This document shows, one piece after another, positions 19,683-28,587 of a stretch of 64,000 nt of DNA. The position numbers and the translations under genes were made by a program. The notes under the pieces were generated by a model. It worked only from the letters and a program-made list of their open reading frames with translations. It had not been told where the DNA came from and ran no database searches. Within the stretch, counting starts at the first letter, position 1, and each line of letters opens with the position of its first letter. The stretch covers positions 1,364,001-1,428,000 of the forward strand of contig NZ_JBAMHQ010000001.1 of NCBI RefSeq assembly GCF_037081775.1, written 5' to 3'. This DNA is from Haladaptatus sp. ZSTT2. GTDB lineage: Archaea; Halobacteriota; Halobacteria; Halobacteriales; Halococcaceae.

Positions 19683-20257
19683 TGGTCGAATAACCGTTCG
19701 CTTGTTTCTTTCAGGTTGTTCTCCCAGACGCGGTCGAGCACCGAGTCAAACGTGTTGTTGACCCGAATGCGCGACGCCTCGCTTTCGAGGACGACGCCAC
19801 CGAGGCAGTCGTACTCGCCTTCGTAGGTGTAGCCGTAGTCGTCTGCGAGGGTTTCGAGCAGGGCAGCGTCGTCGGCACGGCCGTAGACCGTGACGGTGTC
19901 GCTGTCGTCGAACTCGGTGCTCGCGTCTTCGAGCAGCTCGCGGGTGAGCTCCTCACGCGTGTCGCCTTCGAGGTCGGCAACGGCGTCCTCGACATCCGTG
20001 CGAACCTGCGCAAGGACGTTGCGGCGTGCTTCGAGGCGCTTTTGTTTGGCCTCAAGCTTCGCACTCGACAGCTTCTGCTCTCGCATCTGCTTGATTTCGC
20101 GCTCTACTTCCCGTTCTTGTTCGTCGAGAATCTCCGCGGCATCGGATTCGGCCTCAGAGACAAGCTCTTCGGCACGCTCCTCGCCCTCTGCGCGTATGTT
20201 TTCCGCACGCGCGCGGGCTTCTTCCCGGATATCCTCAACAACTGTCTCGAGACTCAT
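19679..20257 (-). CDS. atpE: A-type ATP synthase subunit E (peripheral stalk)
   Basis: 192 aa. Forms the peripheral stalk with subunit H. The N-terminal half is a long Glu/Arg/Ala-rich helix (EDIREEARARAENIRAEGEE), and the C-terminal globular domain ends with LGGVVLESEASRIRVNNTFD. Starts 20 nt after atpK and overlaps atpC. Confidence 0.95.
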   Translation of the reverse strand: MSLETVVEDIREEARARAENIRAEGEERAEELVSEAESDAAEILDEQEREVEREIKQMREQKLSSAKLEAKQKRLEARRNVLAQVRTDVEDAVADLEGDTREELTRELLEDASTEFDDSDTVTVYGRADDAALLETLADDYGYTYEGEYDCLGGVVLESEASRIRVNNTFDSVLDRVWENNLKETSERLFDQ

Positions 20258-20277
20258 GGGTGAAAGAGAAGGGGTGT

Positions 20278-20541
20278 TTAGACCACGAACACGACAACGA
20301 GTGCGAGAATCACGAGCGTCTCAGGGAGAACCGTGAGAATCAGCCCGCGACCGAACATCTCGTCGTCTTCTGCGATGGCGCCGACTGCAGCCGCGCCAAT
20401 ACCGCGCTCTGCGTAGCCTGCACCGAATGCGGCGAGACCGACAGCGAGGGCAGCAGCCGCGGTTGGGGGGATGGCTGCGACAGCCTCAGTGCTTCCTTCT
20501 TGCAGTACGACGCTCATCAGTGTCATGATAGTTTCGAACAT
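20278..20541 (-). CDS. atpK: A-type ATP synthase subunit K (proteolipid c-ring subunit)
   Basis: 87 aa. Membrane rotor ring subunit with two TM helices: an Ala/Gly-rich first helix (AAALAVGLAAFGAGYAERGIG) and a second (GLILTVLPETLVILALVVVFVV). The ion-binding carboxylate is the Glu in LPETLVIL. No Na+-type ligand pattern is obvious, so proton coupling is assumed. Lies 11 nt after atpI. Confidence 0.95.
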   Translation of the reverse strand: MFETIMTLMSVVLQEGSTEAVAAIPPTAAAALAVGLAAFGAGYAERGIGAAAVGAIAEDDEMFGRGLILTVLPETLVILALVVVFVV

Positions 20542-20552
20542 TTGTGGTTTAC

Positions 20553-22694
20553 TTAGTCCTCAGTGGTGTACGTTCTCTCGTAGCCGAACGGTTGGTACTT
20601 CTCCCCACCGCCTTCATAAAACTTCCCAAAGAACTCGACATACTCCAGACGCACGGCCTGTAGACCGGCGCTGGTGATGCCAAGCACGAGCACGAGCAGG
20701 TGCCCGATGACGAGGATGAGAAGTCCGGCGATGGCGCCGAGTAATAGCTCAGTTGGCGAGGAACCGTTGAGCATCCCGGCGAACATTACTTCTTCTGCAG
20801 GGATCTCCGACAGCGCGTGTTCGCTGAAGAAGATGAGGTGGAATTCGCCCTCGTGGACGTACGCGCCGAACACGAGCAGGTTCACCACGAATGCCATGCC
20901 CGCCTTTGCGAGCAGCACTGCGGCGATACGCGTGTACGACAGGACGTTCACGACGACGTTCAGGCTTTCGAGGAGGCCAATGGCACCCTCACCAGCCAGC
21001 AGCATCACGAGGCCGATGCCTGCGATGCCGAGCATTGCGAGGCCGACGGTCTCAGAGAAACCGCCAAAGCCGAGCGCGAACGGTTCGCCGTTGAACACGG
21101 TGAACATGAACGGTGGTTTCGAATCGGCGGCGTGGTGGCTGAAAATCCAGCCCCAGACGCCAGCCATCAGGACAATCCACGACCCCTTCTCTAAGACGGC
21201 GTGTTTGACGCCGTGTGAGAGGTAGTCGATGAAGCCGAAAATGTACCCGATGGTCATGTGGGCAAGTCCGAGCAGCAGGCTCAGGACGAGCCACGTCGAG
21301 GCGTACTCAGCGTAGTGTGGCTGGAGCCCCTTGTGGATTGGCGGGTGTCCGGCCCAGACGATCTCGCCGAGTTGGTGTAACCCGAAGATTTCGCCGTACA
21401 GGATACCGAACAGCGCCGTGAAGCCACCGGCCCACATCGCGATGCCGCCGAGGCTTTTGACGACCTCGTTTTCGAAGCGGCTGTAAATGAGGTAGCCAAG
21501 GCCCATGTAGATCAGCCCGTAGCCAAGGTCCCCAATCATGAAGCCGAAGAAGGCCGGGAAGGTCAGGAACAGGATGACCGTTGGGTCGAGTTCCGTGTAC
21601 TTCGGCCGGTTGATGACACCCGTGAGCGCTTCGAACGGCTTCACCGTGCCAGCAGGGTTGTCCTGAATGACAGGCGGGTTGCCGTGGCTCATGGTCGTGC
21701 CACCGTCGGTGGCCGCCGCACCAGCGCCGGACGTTGCCGGTTCCGAGGCGTGTGCGTGGCCGTCTTCGTCGTAGTCTGCGCGTTCGAGTTCGTCGATTTC
21801 GACGTGATCGTCGACGGCGTTCTTGAGCGCGCTTGCGAACGACGAGTAGTGCTCGGTTGGCACCCAGCCTTCCGCGACGAACGCGTTTTCGGTGGTCGCG
21901 AACGTCAGGGGTGCCTCGCGTTTTTGCACGTCAATCGAGAGGCGCTCTTCTGCGGCGAGCAGGAAGCCTGCCGCTTCGAGCTTCAGACTCTCAATGTCGC
22001 TCTCGACACCGTTCAGCTTCGAGCGAAGCTGTTGGGCACGGTGACGGAGTTCTTCGACGTACTCCTCTGGACTGCCTTCTGCGTCAGGGACGTCGAGCGG
22101 CGTGAACGCGTTGCCAACGAGAATGTCGTCGAGCGACGCCTCGTCTTCGAGGCGCGCGACGACGGCGATTGCTTTCTCGTTCGAGTACAGCTCGAACGCG
22201 GTAATCTCGTCTGACTCGACGAGGGCGCGTTCGACGGCGTCGCGCTTGCCTTCACCGACGACAACGGACACCGAGTCGTAGCCTGAGAGCAGGTCCAAGT
22301 CGATGCCGAGGGCGGCGAAGGGCGCCATCGTGCTGATTCGGTCTTCGACCGCGCGTAACTCATCGCGGAGTTCGTCGCGTCGGTCGTCGAGCGTGTTCAC
22401 TTCGGTTCGAATCTCTTCGAGTTCGTCCTCGAGGGCATCGTCGGTGACGATGCGAGTCGGACCGGCATCCGCCTCGTCTACGTCTAAGATGCTCTGAATC
22501 GACCGAACAGTGACGAGCTTTTCCGACGCGTCGTCTGCCCCCGAAACCGGGTCGCCGGGAGCAAAGCCGTCCCATGCACCATCGTACTCAGAGAGGTGCA
22601 CCATGTTCAGGTCGTGGACTGTCTCGATGACCTCGCCCATTACGGACTTTGAGCCGGTCACCGAGACACGGCTCATCTGTTTAGGTCTGAGCAT
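20553..22694 (-). CDS. atpI: A-type ATP synthase subunit I (membrane stator a-subunit)
   Basis: 713 aa. The N-terminal cytoplasmic half (1-360) has coiled coils; the C-terminal half has about seven or eight TM helices (from LFLTFPAFFGFMIGDLGYGLIY onward) that form the ion half-channels. VVNVLSYTRIAAVLLAKAGMA carries the essential Arg. A 40-residue Ala/Gly/Asp-rich insert (about 310-350) sits just before the membrane part. With the start at 22694 it overlaps atpH by 14 nt. The ATG at 22676 (MSRVSVTGSK) gives the family's usual N-terminus and no overlap, and is equally likely. Confidence 0.95.
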   Translation of the reverse strand: MLRPKQMSRVSVTGSKSVMGEVIETVHDLNMVHLSEYDGAWDGFAPGDPVSGADDASEKLVTVRSIQSILDVDEADAGPTRIVTDDALEDELEEIRTEVNTLDDRRDELRDELRAVEDRISTMAPFAALGIDLDLLSGYDSVSVVVGEGKRDAVERALVESDEITAFELYSNEKAIAVVARLEDEASLDDILVGNAFTPLDVPDAEGSPEEYVEELRHRAQQLRSKLNGVESDIESLKLEAAGFLLAAEERLSIDVQKREAPLTFATTENAFVAEGWVPTEHYSSFASALKNAVDDHVEIDELERADYDEDGHAHASEPATSGAGAAATDGGTTMSHGNPPVIQDNPAGTVKPFEALTGVINRPKYTELDPTVILFLTFPAFFGFMIGDLGYGLIYMGLGYLIYSRFENEVVKSLGGIAMWAGGFTALFGILYGEIFGLHQLGEIVWAGHPPIHKGLQPHYAEYASTWLVLSLLLGLAHMTIGYIFGFIDYLSHGVKHAVLEKGSWIVLMAGVWGWIFSHHAADSKPPFMFTVFNGEPFALGFGGFSETVGLAMLGIAGIGLVMLLAGEGAIGLLESLNVVVNVLSYTRIAAVLLAKAGMAFVVNLLVFGAYVHEGEFHLIFFSEHALSEIPAEEVMFAGMLNGSSPTELLLGAIAGLLILVIGHLLVLVLGITSAGLQAVRLEYVEFFGKFYEGGGEKYQPFGYERTYTTED

Positions 22695-23013
22695 GAACCG
22701 CCTCCTCGAAGGATTCGACGACGAAGGAAACGACGTCGTCTACCCGCGACTGCGCGCGTTCTTCGAGGGCCTCACGTTCCGCTTCACCTGCTGCGAGAAT
22801 CTCCTTGCGTTCGGCTTCGAGTTCCGATTCCGCCGTTGCAAGTCGTTGCTCTTCAAGCTCGCGGGCCTCCTCGTGGGCCTCTTCGCGAATTGCTTCTGCA
22901 CGCTCGCGTGCCTCTGCAATACGCTCTTTGCGCGCGGTCTCGGCCTGTTCGACAATTTCATCGGCCTCCCGCTCGGCCTCTTTGATTCGGTCGAGAACCT
23001 CTGGCCTAGCCAT
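22681..23013 (-). CDS. atpH: A-type ATP synthase subunit H (peripheral stalk)
   Basis: 110 aa from the ATG at 23013 (MARPEVLDRIKEAEREADEI). Nearly one continuous coiled coil rich in Glu, Arg and Ala; pairs with subunit E in the peripheral stalk. First gene of the operon. The frame stays open upstream to 23037, but the promoter position favours 23013. Confidence 0.93.
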   Translation of the reverse strand: MARPEVLDRIKEAEREADEIVEQAETARKERIAEARERAEAIREEAHEEARELEEQRLATAESELEAERKEILAAGEAEREALEERAQSRVDDVVSFVVESFEEAVHAQT

Positions 23014-23042
23014 TCTTATATCAGCCGAACGTTGCACAAGCG

Positions 23043-23051
23043 CCTATATGG
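23043..23051 (-). promoter_or_regulatory. ATP synthase operon promoter
   Basis: CCATATAGG on the minus strand, about 34 nt before the atpH ATG. It predicts transcription start near 23020 and a leader of only a few bases. It is the only promoter I see for the nine-gene operon. Confidence 0.45.
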
Positions 23052-23164
23052 TAGTTGCGAATACGATTCGCGTACGCACGGGGGCGTGGGAAACGTCCCC
23101 ACACGCGTGTCGTGTCAGTAGACAATCCGCAGAGTTATGCCCCACCCTTCCCTAGCCTCGCGCA

Positions 23165-23788
23165 ATGGGAGTCCTCGAGCACAAGGCCCGTGCCCGCCTG
23201 TTTTACAAGTATCTCTCGAAGGTGTACGACCAGGTGAACCCGTACATCTGGAACGAGGACATGCGCGCCGAGGCCCTCGAACTGATTGACATCCAAGACG
23301 GCGACCGCGTGCTCGACGTTGGCTGTGGCACCGGCTTCGCCACCGAAGGTCTCCTCCAGTACACGGACGACGTCCACGGCTTAGACCAGAGCATCCACCA
23401 ACTCGAAAAGGCGTGGGCGAAACTCGGCAAACACGAGACCGTCAAGTTCTATCGCGGCGACGCAGAACGGCTGCCGTTCCGCGACGGCCAGTTCGACAAG
23501 GTGTGGTCGTCCGGCTCTATCGAATACTGGCCAGAGCCGGTCAAAGCCCTCCGCGAAATTCGCCGCGTCGTCAAGCCCGGTAACAAGGTGCTCATCGTCG
23601 GCCCGAACCACCCACAGAACTTCGTCATGGGCAAGCTCGCAGACGCGATGATGCTCTTTTACGACGAGGCAGAGGCAGACCGCATGTTCAGCGAAGCCGG
23701 CTTCGTCGACATCGAGCACACGCTAATGGGGCCACAGTACAGCCCCGAAATCGCCATCGTCACCGTCGCGCGCGCACCCGAGAAGTAG
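23165..23788 (+). CDS. SAM-dependent methyltransferase, VTE3-like (quinone/benzoquinol type)
   Basis: 207 aa. SAM-binding motif I is VLDVGCGTGFATEGL. The protein matches the plant VTE3 (MPBQ/MSBQ methyltransferase) pattern closely: YLSKVYDQVNPYIWNEDMR, GDAERLPF, SGSIEYWPEPVKALREIRRV, VLIVGPNHP, and MLFYDEAEADRMFSEAGF. Plant VTE3 methylates prenylated benzoquinols and is reported to be archaeal in origin. In haloarchaea a likely substrate is a (demethyl)menaquinone-type quinol, but this is inference. Divergent from the ATP synthase operon, fitting a role in respiration. There are no TM segments. Confidence 0.8.
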   Translation: MGVLEHKARARLFYKYLSKVYDQVNPYIWNEDMRAEALELIDIQDGDRVLDVGCGTGFATEGLLQYTDDVHGLDQSIHQLEKAWAKLGKHETVKFYRGDAERLPFRDGQFDKVWSSGSIEYWPEPVKALREIRRVVKPGNKVLIVGPNHPQNFVMGKLADAMMLFYDEAEADRMFSEAGFVDIEHTLMGPQYSPEIAIVTVARAPEK

Positions 23789-23791
23789 CCC

Positions 23792-24247
23792 TTAGACCAC
23801 CACCTCCGCAACCGCAACCGTCGCGTTTTCGCTTGTCACTCGCACCGTCACCACATCACCCGGAGCGATGGCTGGGCGATTCGTCGCCGCGAGAGTGAGC
23901 GTCGCCTGCTCCCCCGCAGACCACGCAGTGTTCGAAGCGACGTTGAACGGGCCGGTCGGCCCGCTCTCGAAGCCCGGAGCCGCGAAAAACGGAACCGGTG
24001 GCTGGTGTGTGAGTGGCGTGCCGTTGACCAGAATCTGAATCGAAAGCGCCCGCACCGACAGCGTATCGCCACCGCGATGGACGAGCGTGAACTCACCAGC
24101 GGTGTTCACCTGCACGTCGAGCACCGCCTGGGGCGTCGGGTCGGGTGGGACGTGAAGCAAACTCGCCCCGACGAACCCGGCGCTCACGACCGTGAGCAAG
24201 CAGAGCAACACAACACCGAGGACGGGTGAGGTTCCACGACGAGACAC
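23792..24247 (-). CDS. Type IV pilin-like protein (archaeal Pilin_N)
   Basis: 151 aa. The N-terminus MSRRGTSPVLGVVLLCLLTV is a class III (prepilin peptidase) signal: basic residues, then SPVLGV and a hydrophobic helix. Cleavage would fall close to the G-T/S-P region. The rest is beta-rich with a C-terminal VTVRVTSENATVAVAEVVV, as in haloarchaeal pilins. Probably an adhesion or minor pilin subunit. Lies 31 nt after the coiled-coil secreted protein gene, likely one transcript. Stops 3 nt from the convergent methyltransferase gene. Confidence 0.75.
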   Translation of the reverse strand: MSRRGTSPVLGVVLLCLLTVVSAGFVGASLLHVPPDPTPQAVLDVQVNTAGEFTLVHRGGDTLSVRALSIQILVNGTPLTHQPPVPFFAAPGFESGPTGPFNVASNTAWSAGEQATLTLAATNRPAIAPGDVVTVRVTSENATVAVAEVVV

Positions 24248-24278
24248 ACCGTCGCTGGGTGCGTATTCGGTGATAAAC

Positions 24279-25472
24279 CTACGCGAGTTGGAGTTGGACA
24301 GAGTTCCCGCCTACGGAGGCGACGAGCGTGCCACCACTACGCGGTTGGATGAGCCACGTCGTCCCGTCTTCGCCGGTCGTTCCGATCTGCTGGCCATCGA
24401 TGGTGAGGGTGGCGTCGACCGGATCGCCCGTGCTCGCATCGACGAGCGTGACGTTCATTGGCCCGCTTGGATGGGTCGTTTCGACGGTGAGCGTGAGCCC
24501 GTCATCGCCGCTGATCATCGGCGCGTTCGTCGGAATCTCATCGAGGTCTTTCGTCTGTGTTTCGTAGAACACGTCGCCCGTGCCGCCGTCGAGATAGCTC
24601 CGGAGCGTGCCGTGGATGTGGGGCAGTTCGATGGGGTAGACGCCAACGAAGCCGAATTCGAGTGAGCCGTAGTTCCGGCCACGGCTGTGGTTGACCGCCC
24701 ACGGGTGCAGTTCTTCTGCGCGCTCTTCGACGCGGTCTAAATTACCGCTGTACTGGTCTGAGGCGTCGGGGTCTCTCGCGGTCGGAATCGAAACCTCGCG
24801 GACGTACTCGTCGCCCGCAATCGTCGCGAAGACGACGCCCGTATCGGAGGTCTCTACGTACACCGTCCGCGGCGTGGCGCGTCCCTCGACGACGAGCGAG
24901 GAGTGCTCGCGGACGGGGCCACGCAGTTCGAGCAGTGAAACCTGTAATCCACGAAGGCCCTTCTCAATACGCGTGTCTTGGATATCGTTCGCGGCGGCTT
25001 CGAGCGAATCGAGACGGTCTTCGAGCGAATCCGCAACGAGCGCGATGGCGGCGAGTTCGCGCACGAGTTCGTCGGTCGTGAGCGTGCCGCTGTTGTACGC
25101 AGCGAGCGCGTCATGCTTTCGCTGTTCGAGTGCCGACACGGCTGCGGTGAGCTGGTCGAGTTCGCTCTGGAGAATCGAGCGTTGTTCTGCAGTCCCGCTC
25201 GCGACGGCGAGGCGTTCTTCGAGCGACAGCGCACCCCATCGCGCGTGGAGGCCCTCGTTTTGCGCGTCGAGCGCCGCGCCCACGTCGAGCGAGGCGGTGC
25301 CGTAGCCGGTGCGTTCGAGGTCTTCTGCGGCAATCGTGAGATAGGCAGTGGTGTTGTTGGCGGGAACGATTGGCGCAATTTGAGTGTTATGCTGCCCGCC
25401 GGCGGGCACGGCAACGGCGCTGGCTGAGACGACAACGACCAGCGCGAGAGTGAACGCGAGAGTGCGACGCAT
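24279..25472 (-). CDS. Secreted coiled-coil protein of unknown function
   Basis: 397 aa. Sec signal peptide at residues 1-27 (LAFTLALVVVVSASAVAVPAGG). Residues about 85-180 are helical and coiled-coil-like (LQSELDQLTAAVSALEQRKHDAL, DSLEDRLDSLEAA). The C-terminal half is beta-rich, with an Ig/carboxypeptidase-regulatory-like end (MNVTLVDASTGDPVDATLTIDGQ). No C-terminal TM. I do not recognise the family with certainty; similar haloarchaeal proteins carry DUF names. A TATA-like box (25496-25504) about 28 nt upstream suggests a leaderless mRNA. Divergent from the membrane winged-helix gene at 25622. Confidence 0.7.
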   Translation of the reverse strand: MRRTLAFTLALVVVVSASAVAVPAGGQHNTQIAPIVPANNTTAYLTIAAEDLERTGYGTASLDVGAALDAQNEGLHARWGALSLEERLAVASGTAEQRSILQSELDQLTAAVSALEQRKHDALAAYNSGTLTTDELVRELAAIALVADSLEDRLDSLEAAANDIQDTRIEKGLRGLQVSLLELRGPVREHSSLVVEGRATPRTVYVETSDTGVVFATIAGDEYVREVSIPTARDPDASDQYSGNLDRVEERAEELHPWAVNHSRGRNYGSLEFGFVGVYPIELPHIHGTLRSYLDGGTGDVFYETQTKDLDEIPTNAPMISGDDGLTLTVETTHPSGPMNVTLVDASTGDPVDATLTIDGQQIGTTGEDGTTWLIQPRSGGTLVASVGGNSVQLQLA

Positions 25473-25621
25473 CTGTATCTATCTATCCGCTGGCAGTACA
25501 AAAAGTCAGTTGAAGCTTCGTCACGGCGAGAGCGAGCGTCTGAGCAGGGCCGAGACCGTTTAAAGCGGCCTGAGACGTTTTATATTGGATAGAAAGCGTT
25601 TTGCCCCCGTGCTGAGCAGAA

Positions 25622-26713
25622 ATGGGTATGCGGTCACGCGTCGCCGCGATCTGTGCCCTCCTGGTCATGCTCAGTGTTGCGGTGTCCGGAGCGGTTGCCA
25701 CTAGTTCTGGGCTGGGAGCCACCGCCCTCCAAGCGGAACCGGCGAACGAAGGCGTGACGATGACGATTGACCTCCAGCCAAACGGCGACGCACGCTGGGA
25801 GGTCTCGACTGAGTTCAGTCTCGACTCAGAAAACGAGACGAAAGCGTTCGAGACGCTTGCCGCCGAGTTCGAAGACGGGAACTCAGACGTTGGTTTCTCG
25901 GTCGATATCTTCAAGCGAGCGAGTAAGGCAGCGAGCGAGCACACTGGCCGTGAGATGGCCATCGAGGGCGTCGCTCGCAGCCACAGCGTCGAAAATCAGA
26001 CGGGGCGGCTGACGCTCATTTTCACGTGGACGAACTTCGCAACCGTCAGCGACGATAACTACCGCGTGGGCGATGCGTTCAACACGTCGAGCGGGACGTG
26101 GCTCCCCGAGCTTCGAGCCGACCAACAGCTCGTGATGTTGCCACCAGAGGCCTTTGCGGTGAGCAGTGCGCCGATTGGCTTTCGAAACGAGACGCTGCGC
26201 TGGGAAGGGCCGGTCACGTTCACCGCAGAGGACCTCGAAGTGACCTACCGCCCCGCAGACGTAGACACCCAAACGCCAGGGCCGGAGCGGAACGATTTCG
26301 CGCTCGTTGGTCTCGGCGTCCTCGCGCTCGCGGTGCTCGCGCTTGCCGTGTACATGTGGTACGTCCGGCGAGAAGACGACCCACCAGCGCCCACGGCGAG
26401 CGCGAACGGCGGTGATAGCGACCTAGAGACGGTGGAGACAACCCCGGACGATGAGCCAGCCACCGAGCCTGTAGAGCCGGACGAAGACGTAGACCTCGAC
26501 TTGCTGAGCGACGAAGAGCGCGTCGAACGGCTCTTGCGAGCAGAAGGCGGGCGCATGAAGCAGGCGACCATCGTCAAGGAAACCGGGTGGTCGAACGCGA
26601 AGGTCTCCCAACTGCTCTCTGCGATGGATGAGGACGGCCAAATCGAAAAGCTGCGGATTGGCCGGGAGAACCTCATCAGCCTGCCCGAACAGGATACAGA
26701 CGCAGAAGATTAA
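25622..26713 (+). CDS. Membrane-anchored winged-helix regulator with extracellular domain (DUF7345/DUF7343-like)
   Basis: 363 aa; ATG codon 3 is an alternative start. Signal peptide at residues 5-30. The outer domain (about 35-220) is beta-rich with several N-glycosylation sequons (NET, NQT, NTS). TM helix at about 228-249 (FALVGLGVLALAVLALAVYMWYV), then RRE and an acidic linker. Residues about 300-355 are a winged helix (GRMKQATIVKETGWSNAKVS, IGRENLISLP) matching 4466-5590 and 6518-7528. Predicted topology is N-out, C-in: a one-component transmembrane transcription factor. The outer signal is unknown. I believe these domains correspond to DUF7345 and DUF7343, from memory. Confidence 0.8.
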   Translation: MGMRSRVAAICALLVMLSVAVSGAVATSSGLGATALQAEPANEGVTMTIDLQPNGDARWEVSTEFSLDSENETKAFETLAAEFEDGNSDVGFSVDIFKRASKAASEHTGREMAIEGVARSHSVENQTGRLTLIFTWTNFATVSDDNYRVGDAFNTSSGTWLPELRADQQLVMLPPEAFAVSSAPIGFRNETLRWEGPVTFTAEDLEVTYRPADVDTQTPGPERNDFALVGLGVLALAVLALAVYMWYVRREDDPPAPTASANGGDSDLETVETTPDDEPATEPVEPDEDVDLDLLSDEERVERLLRAEGGRMKQATIVKETGWSNAKVSQLLSAMDEDGQIEKLRIGRENLISLPEQDTDAED

Positions 26714-26733
26714 ATTCCACGTCATGTGCATGC

Positions 26734-26746
26734 CGTTTTGAAAACG
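26734..26746. promoter_or_regulatory. 13-nt palindrome at the etf promoter
   Basis: CGTTTT-G-AAAACG, a perfect palindrome ending just where a TATA-like CGTTTAACC begins (26745-26753), about 31 nt upstream of the etfB start. It is well placed for a repressor or activator of etfBA. Confidence 0.4.
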
Positions 26747-26779
26747 TTTAACCAGCGCAGGAAGCCATTTAGAGTGAGC

Positions 26780-27574
26780 ATGAAAGTCCTTGTCACCGTA
26801 AAGGAGGTGGCAGAAGTCGAAGACGAGTTCGAAATTGACGGACTCAAAATCGACGAGCGCTACCTTGACTACGACTTGAACGAGTGGGACGACTACGCGG
26901 TCGAAGAGGGTGTCCAAATCGCGGAGGAAAACGACGATGTCGAAGTCGTTACCGTCACGATTGGCCCAGAACGCGCAGAGGAGACCATCCGAATGGCCCT
27001 CGCCAAAGGCGCAGACCGCGCCATCCGTGTCTGGGACGACTCCCTCGAAGCGGCTGACTTCATTGACGTCGCCACCAAGACCGACATCCTCGCCGCCGTG
27101 GTCGAGGAAGAACAACCAGACCTCATCCTGTCCGGTGTGCAGGCTGGCGACGACGCCTTCGGCGCGACCGGCGTCTCGCTCGCAGACGCCATCGGGTTCG
27201 AGTGGGCGGCCGTCGTGAACGCCCTCGACCTCGACGTCGAAAGCGGCGTGGCCCACCTCCGCCGCGAACTCGAAGGCGGCATCGAGGAACTCGCAGACGT
27301 CGAGATTCCAGCCGTCCTCACCATCCAGACGGGTATCAACGAACCGCGCTACGCCTCGCTCCGTGGCATCCGCCAGGCCCAGAGCAAGGAGATTGCGCCA
27401 AAAAGTCTCGGTGACCTCGGCCTCGACGCCTCGGTCACGGAGAGCGAGATTACCCTCACCTCCATGTACGAACCAGAGTCCGAGAGCGACGCCACCATCT
27501 GGGAAGGCAGCGCAGACGAGACCGCTGGGAAACTTGCTGAGTTCCTCCGCGACAAAGGAGTTGGTCAGGCATGA
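26780..27574 (+). CDS. etfB: Electron transfer flavoprotein subunit beta
   Basis: 264 aa from the ATG at 26780 (MKVLVTVKEVAEVEDEFEID), the family's normal start. Partners with etfA, taking electrons from acyl-CoA or other dehydrogenases and passing them to an ETF:quinone oxidoreductase. Signatures are NEWDDYAVEEGVQIAEE, VTVTIGPERAEETIRMALAKGADRAI and the signature block ILSGVQAGDDAFGATGVSLADAI. Overlaps etfA by 4 nt (ATGA). No fixC/fixX or dehydrogenase gene is next to it. Confidence 0.95.
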   Translation: MKVLVTVKEVAEVEDEFEIDGLKIDERYLDYDLNEWDDYAVEEGVQIAEENDDVEVVTVTIGPERAEETIRMALAKGADRAIRVWDDSLEAADFIDVATKTDILAAVVEEEQPDLILSGVQAGDDAFGATGVSLADAIGFEWAAVVNALDLDVESGVAHLRRELEGGIEELADVEIPAVLTIQTGINEPRYASLRGIRQAQSKEIAPKSLGDLGLDASVTESEITLTSMYEPESESDATIWEGSADETAGKLAEFLRDKGVGQA

Positions 27575-28527
27575 GCGGTGACGTACTCGCCATCACCGAA
27601 CACCGCCGCGGCGACCTCCGCGATGTGAGCTACGAACTCATCGCGGCTGGCCGCCAGCTCGCAGACGCCCTCGGCGGCGACCTCCACCTCGCCGTCATCT
27701 CGGGTGAGGTCTCCGACTTCGCAGACCAGCTCAACCGCGACGGCGTGGACGCCATCCACACCGTAGACGAAGGCGAAGAGTTCAACCACGACGTGTACAC
27801 GCAGGTCATCACGCAGCTCTACGACGAGCTCCAGCCCGGTGCGGTCGTGATGCCGAACTCCGTAAACGGCCTCGACTACGCCCCGGCCGTCGCAAACCGC
27901 TTAGACCTGCCGCTGGTCACCGACGCCATCGATTTCTCGGCGGACGGAACCCTTTCGGTCACCCGCGAACAGTACGGCTCGAAGGTCGAGACGACCGTGG
28001 AAGTCGACGCAGACCACGTCGCACTCACCATCCGGCCCGGCGAGTGGCCAGCCGCAGAAGGCACGGGCGAGGCAGAGATCGCCGCCTTCGACGCGACCAT
28101 CGACGAGTCCGCCGTCAAATCGACCGTCACTGGCTTCGAAGAAGTCGGCGGCGGCGACGTCGACATCACGGAAGCGGACATCCTCGTCTCCGTTGGCCGT
28201 GGTATCAAAGAAGAGGAGAACATCGAACTCGTCCAAGCGCTCGCAGACGCCCTCGGTGCGACGCTCTCCTCCTCGCGCCCGATTGTGGACAACGGCTGGC
28301 TGCCAAAGAACCGGCAGGTCGGCCAGTCCGGCAAAGTCGTCACGCCCGACGTCTACATCGCCATCGGCATCTCCGGGGCAGTCCAGCACGTTGCTGGGAT
28401 GAAAGGGTCTGACACCATCATCGCCATCAACACCGACCCGAACGCACCAATCTTCGACATCGCCGACTACGGTATCGTCGACGACCTGTTCGACGTGGTG
28501 CCGGCGCTGACCGAGCAGTTCGAGTAA
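27571..28527 (+). CDS. etfA: Electron transfer flavoprotein subunit alpha
   Basis: 318 aa. Binds FAD through the C-terminal domain: [58 protein letters not shown] and [20 protein letters not shown]. The N-terminal domain pairs with etfB. Translationally coupled to etfB. Confidence 0.96.
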   Translation: MSGDVLAITEHRRGDLRDVSYELIAAGRQLADALGGDLHLAVISGEVSDFADQLNRDGVDAIHTVDEGEEFNHDVYTQVITQLYDELQPGAVVMPNSVNGLDYAPAVANRLDLPLVTDAIDFSADGTLSVTREQYGSKVETTVEVDADHVALTIRPGEWPAAEGTGEAEIAAFDATIDESAVKSTVTGFEEVGGGDVDITEADILVSVGRGIKEEENIELVQALADALGATLSSSRPIVDNGWLPKNRQVGQSGKVVTPDVYIAIGISGAVQHVAGMKGSDTIIAINTDPNAPIFDIADYGIVDDLFDVVPALTEQFE

Positions 28528-28544
28528 GCGCCCTCGATTTTCCG

Positions 28545-28563
28545 TTTTTTCTCGTCGCAAAAA
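28545..28563. terminator. T-tract terminators between convergent etfA and amidase genes
   Basis: The plus strand has a T6 run at 28545-28550, 18 nt after the etfA stop. The A-run near 28559-28563 gives a T5 tract on the minus strand, downstream of the amidase. Both fit archaeal oligo-T termination. Confidence 0.4.
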
Positions 28564-28587
28564 GAGCGAACAGCGCCAGGTGTGCTC

